Assembly: GCA_025603075.1 (NCBI GenBank)
Contig: MU626317.1
Span: 46,250 to 110,249, forward strand
Reading direction: 5' to 3'
Length of the DNA: 64,000 nucleotides
Source of the DNA: Neoconidiobolus thromboides FSU 785
Lineage: Eukaryota; Entomophthoromycota; Entomophthoromycetes; Entomophthorales; Neoconidiobolaceae
Positions 1 to 11,744 of the stretch are shown in pieces (position 1 is the stretch's first letter; each line of letters begins with the position of its first letter). A program made the position numbers and the translations under genes. The notes under the pieces were generated by a model. It made no database searches. It was not told where the DNA came from and saw only the letters and a list, made by a program, of their open reading frames with translations.

Positions 1-623
1 CTTTTAATATTTTGTTTTATTTAGTTATTTTTAAATATAAAAAGGATGGGGTTACTTACTACTTTATGTAAAATATAGGATGCTGTATAGGTATTAGGAG
101 TTTAAGAGTAGTGTTAGATCATTATTTTTACTAAAGGGCTTAGTCATTAGCTTTCATATATTGTAAATAAATTAATTGATAATTATTAATAAAAATAACA
201 AAGATAATAAAAGTAAGATAAGAATTACTATTATTTATACAAAATTGAACTACTATATTTGAGATTAATTTCAAATGTATCTACTAAATATAGTCAACTT
301 AATTAATTAATTCATTAAACTAATAGTTTAGTCCAAGTTAACTAAAACACTTGACACTATCCAGTTTATAAATGTGACATAGCACATGCTATCATCTCAC
401 CTTAACTTTATTTATGTTGAAATTAAACTCAGAATTATAATTGATATTCAAACCAAGTAATAAAAGAAAACTCGACTCCAGTTATCAAATCAGTTTAGTT
501 TCTAAAGGACTAGTTAATCCAAATAGTTATCAAACTATAAATTCAGTTTTAATTTCAATCAAAATAATTCAATAGCATCTAGTTTATAAGTGTATTATAA
601 CATCATATTACTTTAAATCTATT

Positions 624-720
624 TGGAGATATTTTTTTGGCTTCATTACTTTTTCCATTTAAGTATTATTTGAGCGGAAAAATTGTTAATAAAATTGTTA
701 AATACAAAAATACATCCTCA
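624..720 (+). mobile_element. Palindromic TA-type MITE, copy 1
   Basis: This is the first of 17 copies of one short non-autonomous element. The family runs from TGGGGATGT to ACATCCCCA, is about 100 bp long, and is an imperfect palindrome centred on AGCGCT, so a single strand could fold into a hairpin. The core reads close to AAGCGCTATTTGAGTGGAAA. Most copies are bordered by TA on both sides, as expected for Tc1/mariner-type integration. No transposase is encoded. This copy is diverged (TGGAGATAT at the left end, ATCCTCA at the right) and its flanks are TT rather than TA. Confidence 0.8.
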
Positions 721-1229
721 TTTATTTTGATAAATAATATTTTTATTTTAATGTATTCAAATTCCCAAAAGGAAGATAAATCCCAATTGATAATCAAGGG
801 AGGGTTGACTTCAATTTAAAAGTATGAGCATGAGTTTGAATAAAAGCTCAGGTGTGATAAAAAAGTAAGTAAAAAAACAAGTCCAAGACAAGTGGGATTT
901 TGGGAAAAATTTTAAGTATCAATTCCATCAATGTACTTATTGCATTATCATCTTGTATCAATCTATTTCATTTAATATTAAAATCCCTTTTTTTAGATTG
1001 ATTTTAAATCAAATTCAATATTCAATTTTAAACTAAGGGATAAAATTTAATATCTTAAATTTAGCTTAAAATAAGGCTTAGCTAGTAAAAAAACAAGAAT
1101 TTTCAAAACTTCACGTATCAAGCTCATCAACGTTATTATGATATTATCATTTCAGTGTTGATGTAAAAAAATTCAAGTAAAATTTTTATCAAATGTAGTA
1201 ATTGTAGTTTTCTCTCAAATTTCAATATT

Positions 1230-1330
1230 TGGGGATGTATTTTTACGTTTAATAGTTTTACTAATAATTTTTCTACTCAAATAGCGCTTAAAAAATAGAA
1301 AAAGTAATAACGCCAAAAAAAAGATCTCCA
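1230..1330 (-). mobile_element. Palindromic TA-type MITE, copy 2
   Basis: This is the opposite orientation to copy 1. It starts TGGGGATGTATTTTT, contains CTCAAATAGCGCTTAAAA in the middle and ends in ATCTCCA. Flanking TA dinucleotides are degraded. Confidence 0.8.
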
Positions 1331-1480
1331 TTTTCTATCAAAATTGAAAATAGCCTATATAGTACTATCCTAACCACGAAAATCATGACAGATAATCCAC
1401 CTTTTTTAGAATGTATTAGTTTAAGCTCGATATCTTGGTAAATTAAATTCAATCCATTCCAAAATTTCGCTTTATTTCTA

Positions 1481-1623
1481 TTACTGTTGATTCAGTTTTA
1501 ACATTATATGGGCATTTTACTTTTGTATTTTTAGACTTGGCTCATGGTGGTTTTTCCTATTTCTTCATTTAATAAATAGAAAGTTCAAAATGCCCATATG
1601 ATGTTAAAATTGAGTCAATAATG
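1481..1623. mobile_element. Second palindromic element family, copy 1
   Basis: The left arm (1481-1517) and the right arm (about 1587-1623) are reverse complements over roughly 37 bases with a few mismatches. Both arms contain ATATGGGCATTTT or its complement. The centre is unpaired and contains TTTTGTATTTTTAGAC. A related element lies at 50978-51120 and shares GGGCATTTT followed by CTTTGTATTTTCTAG. No coding capacity is present, so this looks like a second foldback/MITE family. Confidence 0.6.
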
Positions 1624-1873
1624 TTCATTTTCCAAAATCATTTATAAATTTTTCCATGGCCTAAAAGTGATCAAATAAAGGAATCACTTTATAGCTTAAT
1701 TAAGGGAAATTCTAGAACTTGGAGAATAAAATAAGTCATTAATAAAATTCAAATCTTCTTGAAATAAATGAAAGAAAAGGGTTTATAAGGAGATTAAATT
1801 CCACTTTCTATTGATTCGAATCTTAATTTAACTTACTCGAACTGTCACTACAAAATCAAGCTCCTGTTAAACA

Positions 1874-3272
1874 ATGAAATTCGGTAAAAAAATTCAAGAA
1901 GAAGTAGAAACCATGGGTCCGAAATGGCAGGCCCATGCTATCCCGTATAAAAAGTTAAAAAAAGCAATTAAACATGATAGTCCATCCAGCACCAATTATG
2001 CTCAACTTTCACCTTTATTTACAAATCTTTGGATAGATCATTTAGATCAAGCAAATACAATTACGGAAGAATTTATAAAAGAGGAGGGAGAAGGAAGGAT
2101 GGATGATAAAGATTTCTATCATTTATTATTAAAATCCTTAAATCAATTAAAACTATTTCTTAATGAAGCATTTGAAGATACAAAATTAAGGATACTTCAT
2201 TTAAAAGAGGAGCTATTTGAGGCTACTAACCCATTTCAAAAAGATGTCGTTGTTTGGTAAATTTTTTAGTTCAGTTTTAAAGTAATGAGGTTTTAACAAT
2301 TTAACTTTTTTTAAAAATTATTTAGGAGAGAAATCTTTGAATTATATAAACAATCCCCAATATGGCAAATTAACTCAATACAAGATTTACATGGTATACG
2401 GTATTTAGATATGAAATGTCAATATGATTTATTTTTAAAACAATTATTAAAGTTAGAAAAAGTAAGTATTTATTCTTTAATTATATTATATTATTTTTAT
2501 TTCCATTTTTATTAGACAAAAAAATTTGATAATAATCATTCCAAAGAAGCATTATTAAAGTTTTTAGAGGTAAATTCCATATTGTATTATCAAGTGTTAA
2601 ATGTTGACTAAATCTAACCAGACTAATCAACAAATCTTATCATTAATAAAATTTTGTGAATTAAATCAAACAGCTGCTATTAAAATATTAAAAAAATTTA
2701 ATAAAGCCACCACATTAAAGTAAGTTAATTCTTGTTCCCATCTCTTTAGCCAATCAAAAAATTTAATCTTTTTTATTTTTTAGTTTAACGAACACATTAA
2801 TAAAAAAAGATAGCTCATTATTATTATATTGTCCGAAAGAATTAACTATTCAATGGTATGAGTTAATTGAAACTATACTACCTAATATTGAGGATTTTTC
2901 ATGCCCAATTTGTTTAGGTAAGTTAACTCATTCTAATCCTATATTATCATAATATAATATACCTTTTAATTTTAATTAGAAATCATATGGAAACCAACCA
3001 GGTTATCTTGTGGACACACTTTTTGTCATTGGTGTTGTATTCAATCTCAAGTACAACGAAAAAGAGATTGTCCCTTATGTCGATGTAGTGGTGCAATGTT
3101 AAAAGTAGATGAAAGAGGGACGGATAAAGCATTAGAAAATTATTTAAAATTGTATTTTCCAAGGGAGGTTAAAGTGAAAAGAAAACAACAGGAAAAAGAA
3201 ATGATGTTATGTGAAGTTAGTAATATCCGTGGGGGTGAATTTATGATTAATAATGGATGTTGTTTGATGTAA
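1874..3272 (+). CDS. SPX-RING E3 ubiquitin ligase with C-terminal CaaX box
   Basis: My model has six exons: 1874-2256, 2326-2461, 2516-2569, 2622-2719, 2784-2917 and 2980-3272, giving 365 residues. All introns are GT..AG and all phases match. The N-terminus is an SPX domain, an inositol-pyrophosphate/phosphate sensor. It starts MKFGKKI, has the basic helix YKKLKKAIK near residue 25, and closes with the typical AAIKILKKFNK. A C3HC4 RING finger follows in the last third: CPICL, CGHTFCHWC and CPLC, with the RING cysteines and histidine present. Plant NLA/BAH1 proteins share this SPX-RING layout and ubiquitinate phosphate or nitrate transporters, so phosphate-dependent ubiquitination is likely. 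The last four residues are CCLM, a good farnesylation (CaaX) signal with an extra cysteine for palmitoylation. This suggests membrane anchoring. Function is inferred from domains; the gene model is strong. Confidence 0.85.
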
Positions 3273-3395
3273 GAGGAGAGATCAAAAAGGATCATACATT
3301 TTTTATTGCATTTTTAAAAGTCATGTTATATTAATTAGATAATTAAAAACAATCAATTATAAATGAAATGATTAAAGTTTAAAAATAAAATTTTG

Positions 3396-3434
3396 TTATA
3401 TATTTATATATTTATATATTTATTTATTTATTTA
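3396..3434. repeat. Simple TATATTTA repeat
   Basis: An A+T microsatellite of TATATTTA and TATTTATT units lies in the 3' flank of the SPX-RING gene. Confidence 0.7.
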
Positions 3435-3678
3435 GCATTATTGAATATTATTTTTAATATTTATTAAATTTAAGCCACCTCCATTTTTAATAATCTTTTC
3501 GAAATTAAACAATCTCTATTAACCAATCAAATCTATTTTATACTTCTAAATTTACCAATAAAATAAGATTACATCTCGAATTGTAAGAATTTTAAATCTT
3601 AAAAAATAGAAGTCAGCTTGACTAATTTGAATTCATTAAAATATAAAAATCGCTTTATTTTAACTAAAAACAATAGTG

Positions 3679-5499
3679 ATGGCAATACGAGCACGTAACA
3701 AAAAAAAGAGTAATTTAGGAGACAGTGTCCATGACAGTACCAATGATTCTATTGAAGTTAGTGAGCTTGATATAAGCAAAAAAGTGATTGTAGGTTGTCC
3801 AGGAGATGCTTTTTCCTTTATTGAATTATTATGTTTCACAATGATTTTACCTTTATTCACTACTTACATTGGTTCTTCGATTTATCTTTATTCACCAAAA
3901 TTAATTGAACCATACCATGGCAATTTCTTTCCTTACTATTTTTATAACTTAAGTGTTGGTATAATAATATTATTAGGTATATTATTAGGTATAATTTATG
4001 AAGCTAAATTCTTATTTCATTTACCTGCTAATATTGGAAGAATTGGTTTAGCATTAGTTTTATCACCCATTTATACGGACTTAATAGCTAGACAATCTAT
4101 GATTTTAGGGCCTTATTTAAGTGTTCAATTATCTTACTTATTACCAGTATATATACCTTTATTATGTTGTTCATGGATTAATAGTAGTTTATTTTTAAAA
4201 AATTGTACTTTTTTTAAAAATGCAGATACTTTAAATCATTCTATTACTTTATTTGTAATTCATATGGCTACTTTAATTATGGGATTAAGTTTATTAACTA
4301 CATTTCCATTGATCTATTCATTTACTAATTTAACATGTTATGGTTTGTTAATTAATGGTCTTATTTCAGCTTTGATTTTATATCTTCTCAATCTCACTTT
4401 ACTTCAGAACTTAAGACCTACAACTTATGATAAAGTATTAGTACCAACAGTTATTATTTGTATTTTATTAGCTACAATATCAAGACATGCTCAATGTTCC
4501 AGTGGATTATCGGAAAAACATTTAGATATAAATAAACCAATGGTAAATGGATTTATACCTTTAGCACGTACTGAGTCAATTACTGGATGGATTACAGTAG
4601 ATGAAGAAAAAGCAAGAGAAATACGCGTATTACGTAGTGGTCATTCAATTATTGGTGGTATTTATCCTAATTATCAAGAAAGTATATTTGGCACTTTTTA
4701 TTATATGGAAACAATTAAATTTTTATTACCTTATAAATCTACAGAAGAAAGAGGTAATGTATTACAAATCGGATTAGGTATTGGTGTATCAGCAAAGGAT
4801 TTAATTGAGGATGATTATAAAGTAGACATAATTGAAATTGATCCCATAGTTTATAATTACTCAAGAACTTATTTTGAATTACCAGAACCTAATAAAGTAT
4901 ATTTAGAAGATGGTAGAACAGTATTAGAAAATAAAATTAAAGGTTCCAGCTATGATTTTATATTACATGATGTATTTACAGGTGGTACAGTACCCTCTAC
5001 CTTATTTTCAATTGAAGCATTACAGTTATGTAAATACGCTATGAAACCAGATGGTGTATTAGTACTCAATTTTGTTGGCGGTATTCTCGGTCCTTATAAT
5101 ATGGCTTTTGAAATGGTAGCTACTACATTAAGAGCTGTATTTCCTTATATGAGATTATTTACGGAAGATTTTAAAGATAATGAAGAAGAAGTAGTTTCTA
5201 ATTTGATTAATTTAGTCTTCTTTGTTTCTGATAAACCAATTGAATTTGATTTACCACCTATTAGTCCAACCTATAGATCTATTAAAGAACATGCTATTAC
5301 TCATATGGAAAAATATGAAGTTAAGTTGGAAAAATACTTACCTCAATTAACTAAAGATTTGGAGTTAATTGATAAATATCATAGTATGGTAGTTACTGAT
5401 AAAGATAACAAATTAAATCAAGTTCAACATCATTCAGCTTATGAACATTGGTATAAAATGAAAGAGTTATTTCCATTAGAATATTGGGTGAAATATTAA
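3679..5499 (+). CDS. Membrane-anchored spermidine-synthase-like protein
   Basis: This is one intron-free frame of 606 codons; the first ATG is at 3679. A polar N-terminus of about 40 residues is followed by several hydrophobic helices (roughly residues 45-270, seven or so segments). The C-terminal half is a class I SAM-methyltransferase fold of the polyamine synthase type. The nucleotide-binding loop is VLQIGLGIGVSAKDL, followed by the acidic strand VDIIEIDP, the DGRTVLE strand and LHDVF. Stand-alone spermidine synthases have GGGDG in that loop and no membrane part, so a classical aminopropyltransferase role is doubtful. Similar membrane plus synthase-like fusions exist in fungi and bacteria without settled function. 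It probably resides in an internal or plasma membrane with the catalytic domain on one face. The substrate is unknown. Confidence 0.75.
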   Translation: MAIRARNKKKSNLGDSVHDSTNDSIEVSELDISKKVIVGCPGDAFSFIELLCFTMILPLFTTYIGSSIYLYSPKLIEPYHGNFFPYYFYNLSVGIIILLGILLGIIYEAKFLFHLPANIGRIGLALVLSPIYTDLIARQSMILGPYLSVQLSYLLPVYIPLLCCSWINSSLFLKNCTFFKNADTLNHSITLFVIHMATLIMGLSLLTTFPLIYSFTNLTCYGLLINGLISALILYLLNLTLLQNLRPTTYDKVLVPTVIICILLATISRHAQCSSGLSEKHLDINKPMVNGFIPLARTESITGWITVDEEKAREIRVLRSGHSIIGGIYPNYQESIFGTFYYMETIKFLLPYKSTEERGNVLQIGLGIGVSAKDLIEDDYKVDIIEIDPIVYNYSRTYFELPEPNKVYLEDGRTVLENKIKGSSYDFILHDVFTGGTVPSTLFSIEALQLCKYAMKPDGVLVLNFVGGILGPYNMAFEMVATTLRAVFPYMRLFTEDFKDNEEEVVSNLINLVFFVSDKPIEFDLPPISPTYRSIKEHAITHMEKYEVKLEKYLPQLTKDLELIDKYHSMVVTDKDNKLNQVQHHSAYEHWYKMKELFPLEYWVKY

Positions 5500-5680
5500 A
5501 TCAATTTCAAATATATGAAAATATTCAAATCATATAATAGCAGAAAGTTTTAAGAAAGTTTCAAAAATCAATTGCTCATTTTCTTGTTACTTTTTAATAA
5601 AAATAAACTTTATTTTTTAATTACTTTTTAGCTGATTCTTTTGATTTTATTTGACTTTTCTATTTTTTATAAGTTTAAAA

Positions 5681-7323
5681 ATGAACTATCAAGATAGTAG
5701 TACTTCCTCTGATGATGATAACAATTTCAAGATCAAACAATTAGAAAAAAGGGAATTGAAATTAATAAGTAGGATTAATGAAATAGAGGGTCGAATATTA
5801 AAAATTGAAACACAGAATGAAAAAAAGAGTGAAACTAAGGATATAGAATTAGATACTGAGGTGTCTTTGAATTATGGTAATTATTTTATATTAAAATTGA
5901 ACTTAAATAAAAGAAAAAAGAAAAGAAGAAATAAAAGAAAATGTAGCAAATAAACTATAACAATTAATTTTTATAGATGATATTGATTGGAAACAATATG
6001 AAGCACCTCAATGGTGTGTCCCAATTAAAGCTAATGTATTAGAATTCGAATGGAAAGTAAGCAAACATTTCACTAGAAACTTTCAATTCATTTTATTAAT
6101 TTGTTTTTATCAATTATTTTCATTTATTGAATTCTTAATTAGTTACTTTCTAATTACTGTAAATTTGATGTTATATTAATGGATCCACCTTGGCAATTAG
6201 CTACTCATGCACCTACTCGAGGGGTAAGAGTTTAACTAATTATTTTCATTATAAAAAAGAAGACAAAAAAAATATAGTCGATTCTTTTAATTAACTAATT
6301 TACAAATATCTTAATTATTCTTCATTTAATTTGATTTCAAATTAAAAATATCAAATTTACTTTTTTTAAAGGTAGCTATAGGATATCAACAATTACCAGA
6401 TACATTAATAGAGTCTTTACCAATTAACGATTTACAAGATAATGGGTTTATATTTATTTGGGTTATTAATAATAAGTATGTTAAAGCATTTGAATTAATG
6501 AAACAATGGGGTTATGAGTAAGTTTTTAGTAATATAGAAATAATATATTATAATAATATAAATAACAACATATTAATAATAAGCGACTAATAGTTTATTA
6601 TTATGATTTTGTTTCAATCCAAATTATTCAATTCTTTCTATTATTTTGTTTGAATTTTAATATGAATTTTATTAGATATGTTGATGATATTACTTGGGTA
6701 AAACAAACAGTAAATCGTAGGATGGCCAAAGGTCATGGCTTTTATTTACAACATGCAAAAGAAACTTGTTTAGTTGGAAAAAAGGTAAATAGAATAAAAA
6801 TTATGAATATAGAATATGATTCTAATATCAAATTAATATATAACAACAATTTAATAACAAGTTATATAGAATCTATTCTATATGATAATGTGATGACGAT
6901 ATCGGATAATGATAATAATATTGATTCTATTTTAGGGAAAAGATCCACCACAATGTAAACGGTTAATCGGTAGTGATGTGATTTATTCCGAAAGAAGGGG
7001 TCAAAGTCAAAAACCTATTCAACTATATGAAATGATTGAAGAATTAGTACCTAATGGTAAGTAATAATAACAAATAATAATAATACATTATTAATATAGG
7101 TTGATATATGGGGCTGTTTTTTTTGGTTTCATTATTTTTCCATTTTTTAAGCACTATTTGAGTGGAAAATTTGTTAGTAAAATTCTGAAATATATAAATA
7201 CATCCCCATATATTGTTTTTATGATAATGTTAGATTAATTTGATTTTAGGTAAATATTTAGAAATCTTTGGAAGAAAAAATAATTTAAGAGATTATTGGG
7301 TTACTATTGGTAATGAACTTTAA
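5681..7323 (+). CDS. MT-A70 family adenine methyltransferase, MTA1-like
   Basis: I assemble seven exons: 5681-5876, 5977-6056, 6143-6223, 6372-6517, 6676-6784, 6936-7056 and 7250-7323, giving 268 residues with all phases matching. The N-terminus is short and acidic/charged. The catalytic domain has the MT-A70 signature DPPW (in FDVILMDPPWQ) in exon 3, then GFIFIWV, WGYEYVDDITWVKQ, GHGFYLQHAKETCLVG, KPIQLYEMIE and a C-terminal LEIFGRKNNL. This family transfers a methyl group from SAM to adenine N6. The small size, the lack of the METTL3 zinc-finger region and the GHGFYLQHAKE stretch suggest the MTA1 clade, which makes 6mA in DNA in ciliates and occurs in early-diverging fungi, rather than IME4/METTL3 acting on mRNA. 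That clade call rests on remembered family features. The last intron contains a MITE. Confidence 0.8.
7109..7208 (+). mobile_element. Palindromic TA-type MITE, copy 3, inside an intron
   Basis: This copy is 100 bp, TGGGGCTGT to ACATCCCCA, with TA on both sides. It lies within the sixth intron (7057-7249) of the adenine methyltransferase gene, so that intron (193 bp) is longer than all others in this gene. The splice sites are intact on either side. Confidence 0.9.
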
Positions 7324-7429
7324 TAACAATAATAAAATAAAATATATACATATATATAACACAAATAAACAATAAACATTTTAAAATATATAAATAAAAT
7401 TAACACTTATTCATTTATTTCATTTCAAT

Positions 7430-9562
7430 TTATAATTTAGCTTTAGTATTTTGAATACTAAATTCCCCTTTAAAATCTTTTTCATTATAAATTTCCCAAT
7501 CTTGTGCAATTGGTGAAAGAATTAATCCATCAGGAATACCAAAACCTTCAATATAAGTTAACGCTTGTTTAGATACAAGTTCCACTTGTTGATTTAAGAG
7601 ACTAGATAATTGTCTAGCTTGATTTGGATGAATAAATTCATGACTCATTAAATAAGTTAAATCCGATTCTAAAGTAGATAATATGTAGACTTTACATAAC
7701 TCTTTTAAGGCAAGTCTGAATAAATTAAATTAGTATCTATAGCAACATAACAAAATATTCCGATTTTACCTAGTTTCTTTAGATACACTTTGATCTTCAA
7801 TAGTACGAATAAATTCTAATAAACTAAAGTATTCTCCATAAGCTTTAGATAAATTTTGAATTAAATCTGATTCTTCTTTCATCCAAATTTGGAAGATATC
7901 TTTACCCTCTTTTCTCTTTTGTACAGTGATTTCGCCAAGCTAATTTAAAAAAAATCAGTATTACTTCCATAACTCTTTTCTTATATTCAAAGAACTTACT
8001 TGTTTAGCTCTATTAGCAAATCTCAAATTCATAAAATCGACCAAATCTTCCAATTTATCTACTTTCCAATTTTGTGGATTGGATTTATTATTAAACGGAG
8101 TAAATTGGAATTTCTTTTGTTTAATATCTTCAATCAATTCTTTAGCTGTCTTTTGCATTAAAACTGCATTATCACCTTCCGCAGTGATACCAGCATGAGA
8201 AAATCCAATAATGGATGCAAATGTAGAATGTTGTAAATAACCTTGACCACCACATCTTTCTCTACAAATAGAACCACAGCGTTCTGCATTCCAAGTCACT
8301 AAAGGTTTAATAGCACAACATAAGCGTATGATCTCGGAATAAGGACGTCCTTCTGGCTTAACCCATACTTTTTTAGCATGATTTAAACCAAATTGTAATG
8401 CATATGTACGGGCTAATAATGGAATTAAAGCTTTTTGTTGAAGTTGAAATTCAAGGATTGGGGTATCTGATTTTCCTGAACGACCAGCAGCCAAACGGGT
8501 AGCAGCATAACGTAATGCAATAGTTAAAGCCAATTTAGCACCCGAAGAATTCATAGAAGCAATACATAGACGACCAGTTAAAAGTTGATCAGCTACTTTA
8601 ATAAATCGATTTCTACGACCTGCAATTTCCGAAGTATAAATACCATCAGCAGAAACATCGGAATATTTATTTAATAAATTAATTCTTGGTATACGAACAT
8701 GATCAAATTTTAATAAAGCATTATCTACTCCATCTAAATCTAATTTATTACCCATTTCACGAATAGTTACTCCAGGACAAACTTCATTATTGGGACCATC
8801 TCTAATTTTGACAATAAAGCAATGAATCCCTTCTTGTTTTCCTTTAACTTCAAGTTGAGCAAATACAATGGCATATTTAGCATGTTTAGCCCCATTAGTA
8901 ATCCAAAATTTTTGACTTTTAGTGGAGGGACTATGAATTATAAATTCTTGTGTTTTTTCATCGTAAACTGAGGTAGTTTCCATTTCAATAGCATTATTAC
9001 CATACCCTAATTCAGTTAATGCAAAACATCCAGTCGCATCCATATTGTTCACTTCTTTTAATATATCAGCATGACGTTCAGTACCTAATTTTACTAAGGT
9101 GCCACCAAACTAAAAAAAGTTTAAATATTATAAAAGATAAAATAAAGTATATAAAGCTTACAAGATTATAATGAACGGTAAGTTTAGTAGTTGAAGAACC
9201 GTTAACTAAACCAGCGGTTTCATGAACTAAAATCAAAGATTGATTAATCAAATTAATCATTTATCACAATTAGTTAACTTACTAGCTAATACATTCAATG
9301 GATTTTCGATAAAATCAGTCACTTTAATAAATTTATTTTTACCAATTGCTTTTAATTGTTCAAAAGCTTGTTCCTGTTTTTCATGTTGTAAGCAATTGAA
9401 TTTAGGAGCAAACAAATGAATATTTTCTTGCATAAAAGCTTTTAATCGTAGTCGATTTTCACGGTTATCAAAATCTAAAATTTCATTGATTTCTTGGGCA
9501 TTGAAGCCAGCAGCATCAAATCGTGGTCGATTGTTGATAAAAGCAGATGAGGACGGATACAT
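7430..9562 (-). CDS. Peroxisomal acyl-CoA oxidase
   Basis: Five exons on the minus strand give 636 residues: 9562-9283, 9226-9162, 9109-8000, 7939-7770 and 7715-7430. The enzyme oxidises acyl-CoA to trans-2-enoyl-CoA with FAD and releases H2O2, the first step of peroxisomal beta-oxidation. Family marks are [26 protein letters not shown] and [12 protein letters not shown] in the FAD/acyl region, [12 protein letters not shown], the arginine-rich helix around [13 protein letters not shown], and [12 protein letters not shown] carrying the catalytic glutamate. The C-terminus ends AKL, a good PTS1 signal, so peroxisomal import is expected. Length is slightly below the usual 650-700. It is convergent with the adenine methyltransferase, the two stop codons lying 106 bp apart. 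The first two junctions are less conserved, so the region around residues 90-115 is the least certain part. Confidence 0.9.
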
Positions 9563-10509
9563 TTTTTGTAAATTTAAAATTTTAGATGTTTGGCTTTTAA
9601 AACCCCTTTTATACTTTTAAATAGCTCTTTTTTTCACACCAACTTTTAAAACGTGACTGGAATTTATAGGTGGTTTTATTTGCCATAATATTTAGTTGAC
9701 GTATTTTAAAGGGTCAATTAATTTGATATTTTGAATTTTGAATTAGAATGTATGAATGTTTATTACTATATATTGTAATAAAATTGATAATAACAAATAA
9801 TATTATATTATTTATTATCAATAATTGATAGTATATTTTAACTTCAATTACCTCATTGGTTTAAATTTTGTTTTTTTTGTATAAATAAAACTTCTTTTTA
9901 ACCCCAATTTTTTGCCCAAAATTTAGTTCAATTATACTTTTGGAATTAAAATTCACATGGATTTTCATTCTTTTTTAAAAGAATCGAAATTCAAATAAAC
10001 TTTAATTCTTGAATACGTCAAGTAAAGACAATGACTTCTGACAGTAATACTTATACCGTTTTAATAGTTATGGTGCTATCTAAAGCCCGTTAGATCTTGA
10101 AAATTCATTCAAAAGATTAATTAATGGCTTAAGTTCTTATTATGAATTTTCAAATATTTTTTAGTTGAGCTTTTTTGACAGATTAATTATTTTTTTGAAA
10201 TTCAAACTTAACCGCTTATTTTTAAAGAATTCATTTCATGTTAATTGCAGTCACACACTAAATCAATTGAATTTAATACCGAATAAATCAATAATATTTA
10301 ACATGCTAGAACTGGTTTTTACTAGTAAAATAATTTACATCAAATAATATTAAATTCAACAATCTTTTTTACATAAATAAGTTATTCCACTATATTGCTT
10401 AATACTTGAATTGATTTCTTTGTTCTTTTAATATAGTAAATCTCATTCAATTTTTATTGTCTAAGTACTACAATGAATAGCCAGATTTCTCTATTACTTA
10501 ATTACAATA

Positions 10510-10609
10510 TGAGGATGTTTTTTTGGCTTCATTACTTTTTCCATCTTTTAAGCACTACTTGAGTGGAAAATTTGTTAGTGGAATTCTTGAATACAAAAAT
10601 ACATCCTCA
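10510..10609 (+). mobile_element. Palindromic TA-type MITE, copy 4
   Basis: TGAGGATGT to ACATCCTCA, 100 bp, with TA on each side. The core reads AAGCACTACTTGAGTGGAAA. Confidence 0.88.
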
Positions 10610-11202
10610 TATAGATTCTTAAAAAATTGTTTTACAGCATTGTTTTTTTGTAAACACCATCTTTAACATTGAAAAGAGAATTATTGGCTACTTTTGAGTC
10701 AATAGAAATAAGTGTGGAAGACATTTCAATTCTATATTGTAAACAGTAGTTGCTGAAACTTATTTAAAAACATAGCTATGCAATTATTTTAGTGATGTTA
10801 TTTAAACTATTAAAAAAAAGTAATTTTTCATAAAGTATTATTTAAAGTTGATTTTATTCTATCAATGAGTTTGACTCAATTTATTCCTATAAAAGTAGTT
10901 TAAACTATGGTTGAAAGTCCTCTTCATTTTTCTTTAGACAACTCTTGTTAGTTTTTTCTTTATTCATTTTAATAGAAAATAGACATCCTCAACATTGAAT
11001 TGTTAAAAGTAATAATGAAATCTTAATTAAATTGAACCTATTTTTAATCTAACTGAAAAATAAATGAAATCTTTATTTTAAAATTTGAAAACACTAAATG
11101 AAATAAAATAGAATAATATTGTAAAATTTACGATATTCAAAAAATTAAATTCTTTTTTAATAAATTCTCAATTGTATTAAGTATTAGATTTATTTTACTA
11201 TA

Positions 11203-11299
11203 TGGGGATGTTTTTTTTGGTTTCATTGCTTTTTCCTCTTAAGCGCTATTTGAGCAGAAAGATTATAGCAAAATTCTTAAACAAAAAAATACATCCCCA
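11203..11299 (+). mobile_element. Palindromic TA-type MITE, copy 5
   Basis: TGGGGATGT to ACATCCCCA, 97 bp, with TA flanks on both sides. The central AAGCGCTATTTGAGCAGAAA matches the family. Confidence 0.9.
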
Positions 11300-11744
11300 T
11301 ATATTAAAAATAATTATGAAATGAATTTTTGTATTCAAACATAAAAAGCTATTTGAGTTTGACTAGTGTTTATTTTGTTTAAAAATAATGATATTAAAAC
11401 AATGATATAATAAACTACTATTGATTGTGATATAATTCAGATCTTAAAATTAATTACGAAAAAGTAAGTAAAGTAATTGAGACTAAAAAACTTTATGATT
11501 TATCTAATAAAAAAACTTCCCTCTAAAAACAGTAACGATAAATTAAAATATCAAAATTTTACGTTGCAGTTTAAAATGGCGCTTTTACTAAAAAAAAATT
11601 CAAAAAAGTAGTCAATTTCGATCTACGTCTAACTGTTAAATTTCCGAAATTTTAAAAAAACTCAAAGTAAACCAATTCATAGACCTATCCTTTATCTTTC
11701 TTGTAAATAATCTTTATCTTTTATTTATTCATACTTTAATTAAT

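Larger units (their letters stand above)
1..1873. other. Non-coding, repeat-bearing region
   Basis: No convincing coding exon was found on either strand. The stretch holds two copies of the common palindromic MITE (624-720 and 1230-1330) and one copy of a second inverted-repeat element (about 1481-1623). The rest is A+T-rich sequence. The last 100-200 bases before 1874 presumably contain the promoter and leader of the SPX-RING gene. Confidence 0.6.
9563..11744. other. Intergenic region with two MITEs
   Basis: The region separates the divergent acyl-CoA oxidase and LPMO genes. Apart from MITE copies at 10510-10609 and 11203-11299, I see only A+T-rich DNA. A 20-codon ATG frame at 10030 looks like chance. 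Confidence 0.6.

Noticed and set aside
637-819. 60-codon plus-strand frame
   Set aside because: It begins at a TTG inside a MITE and is made largely of the element.
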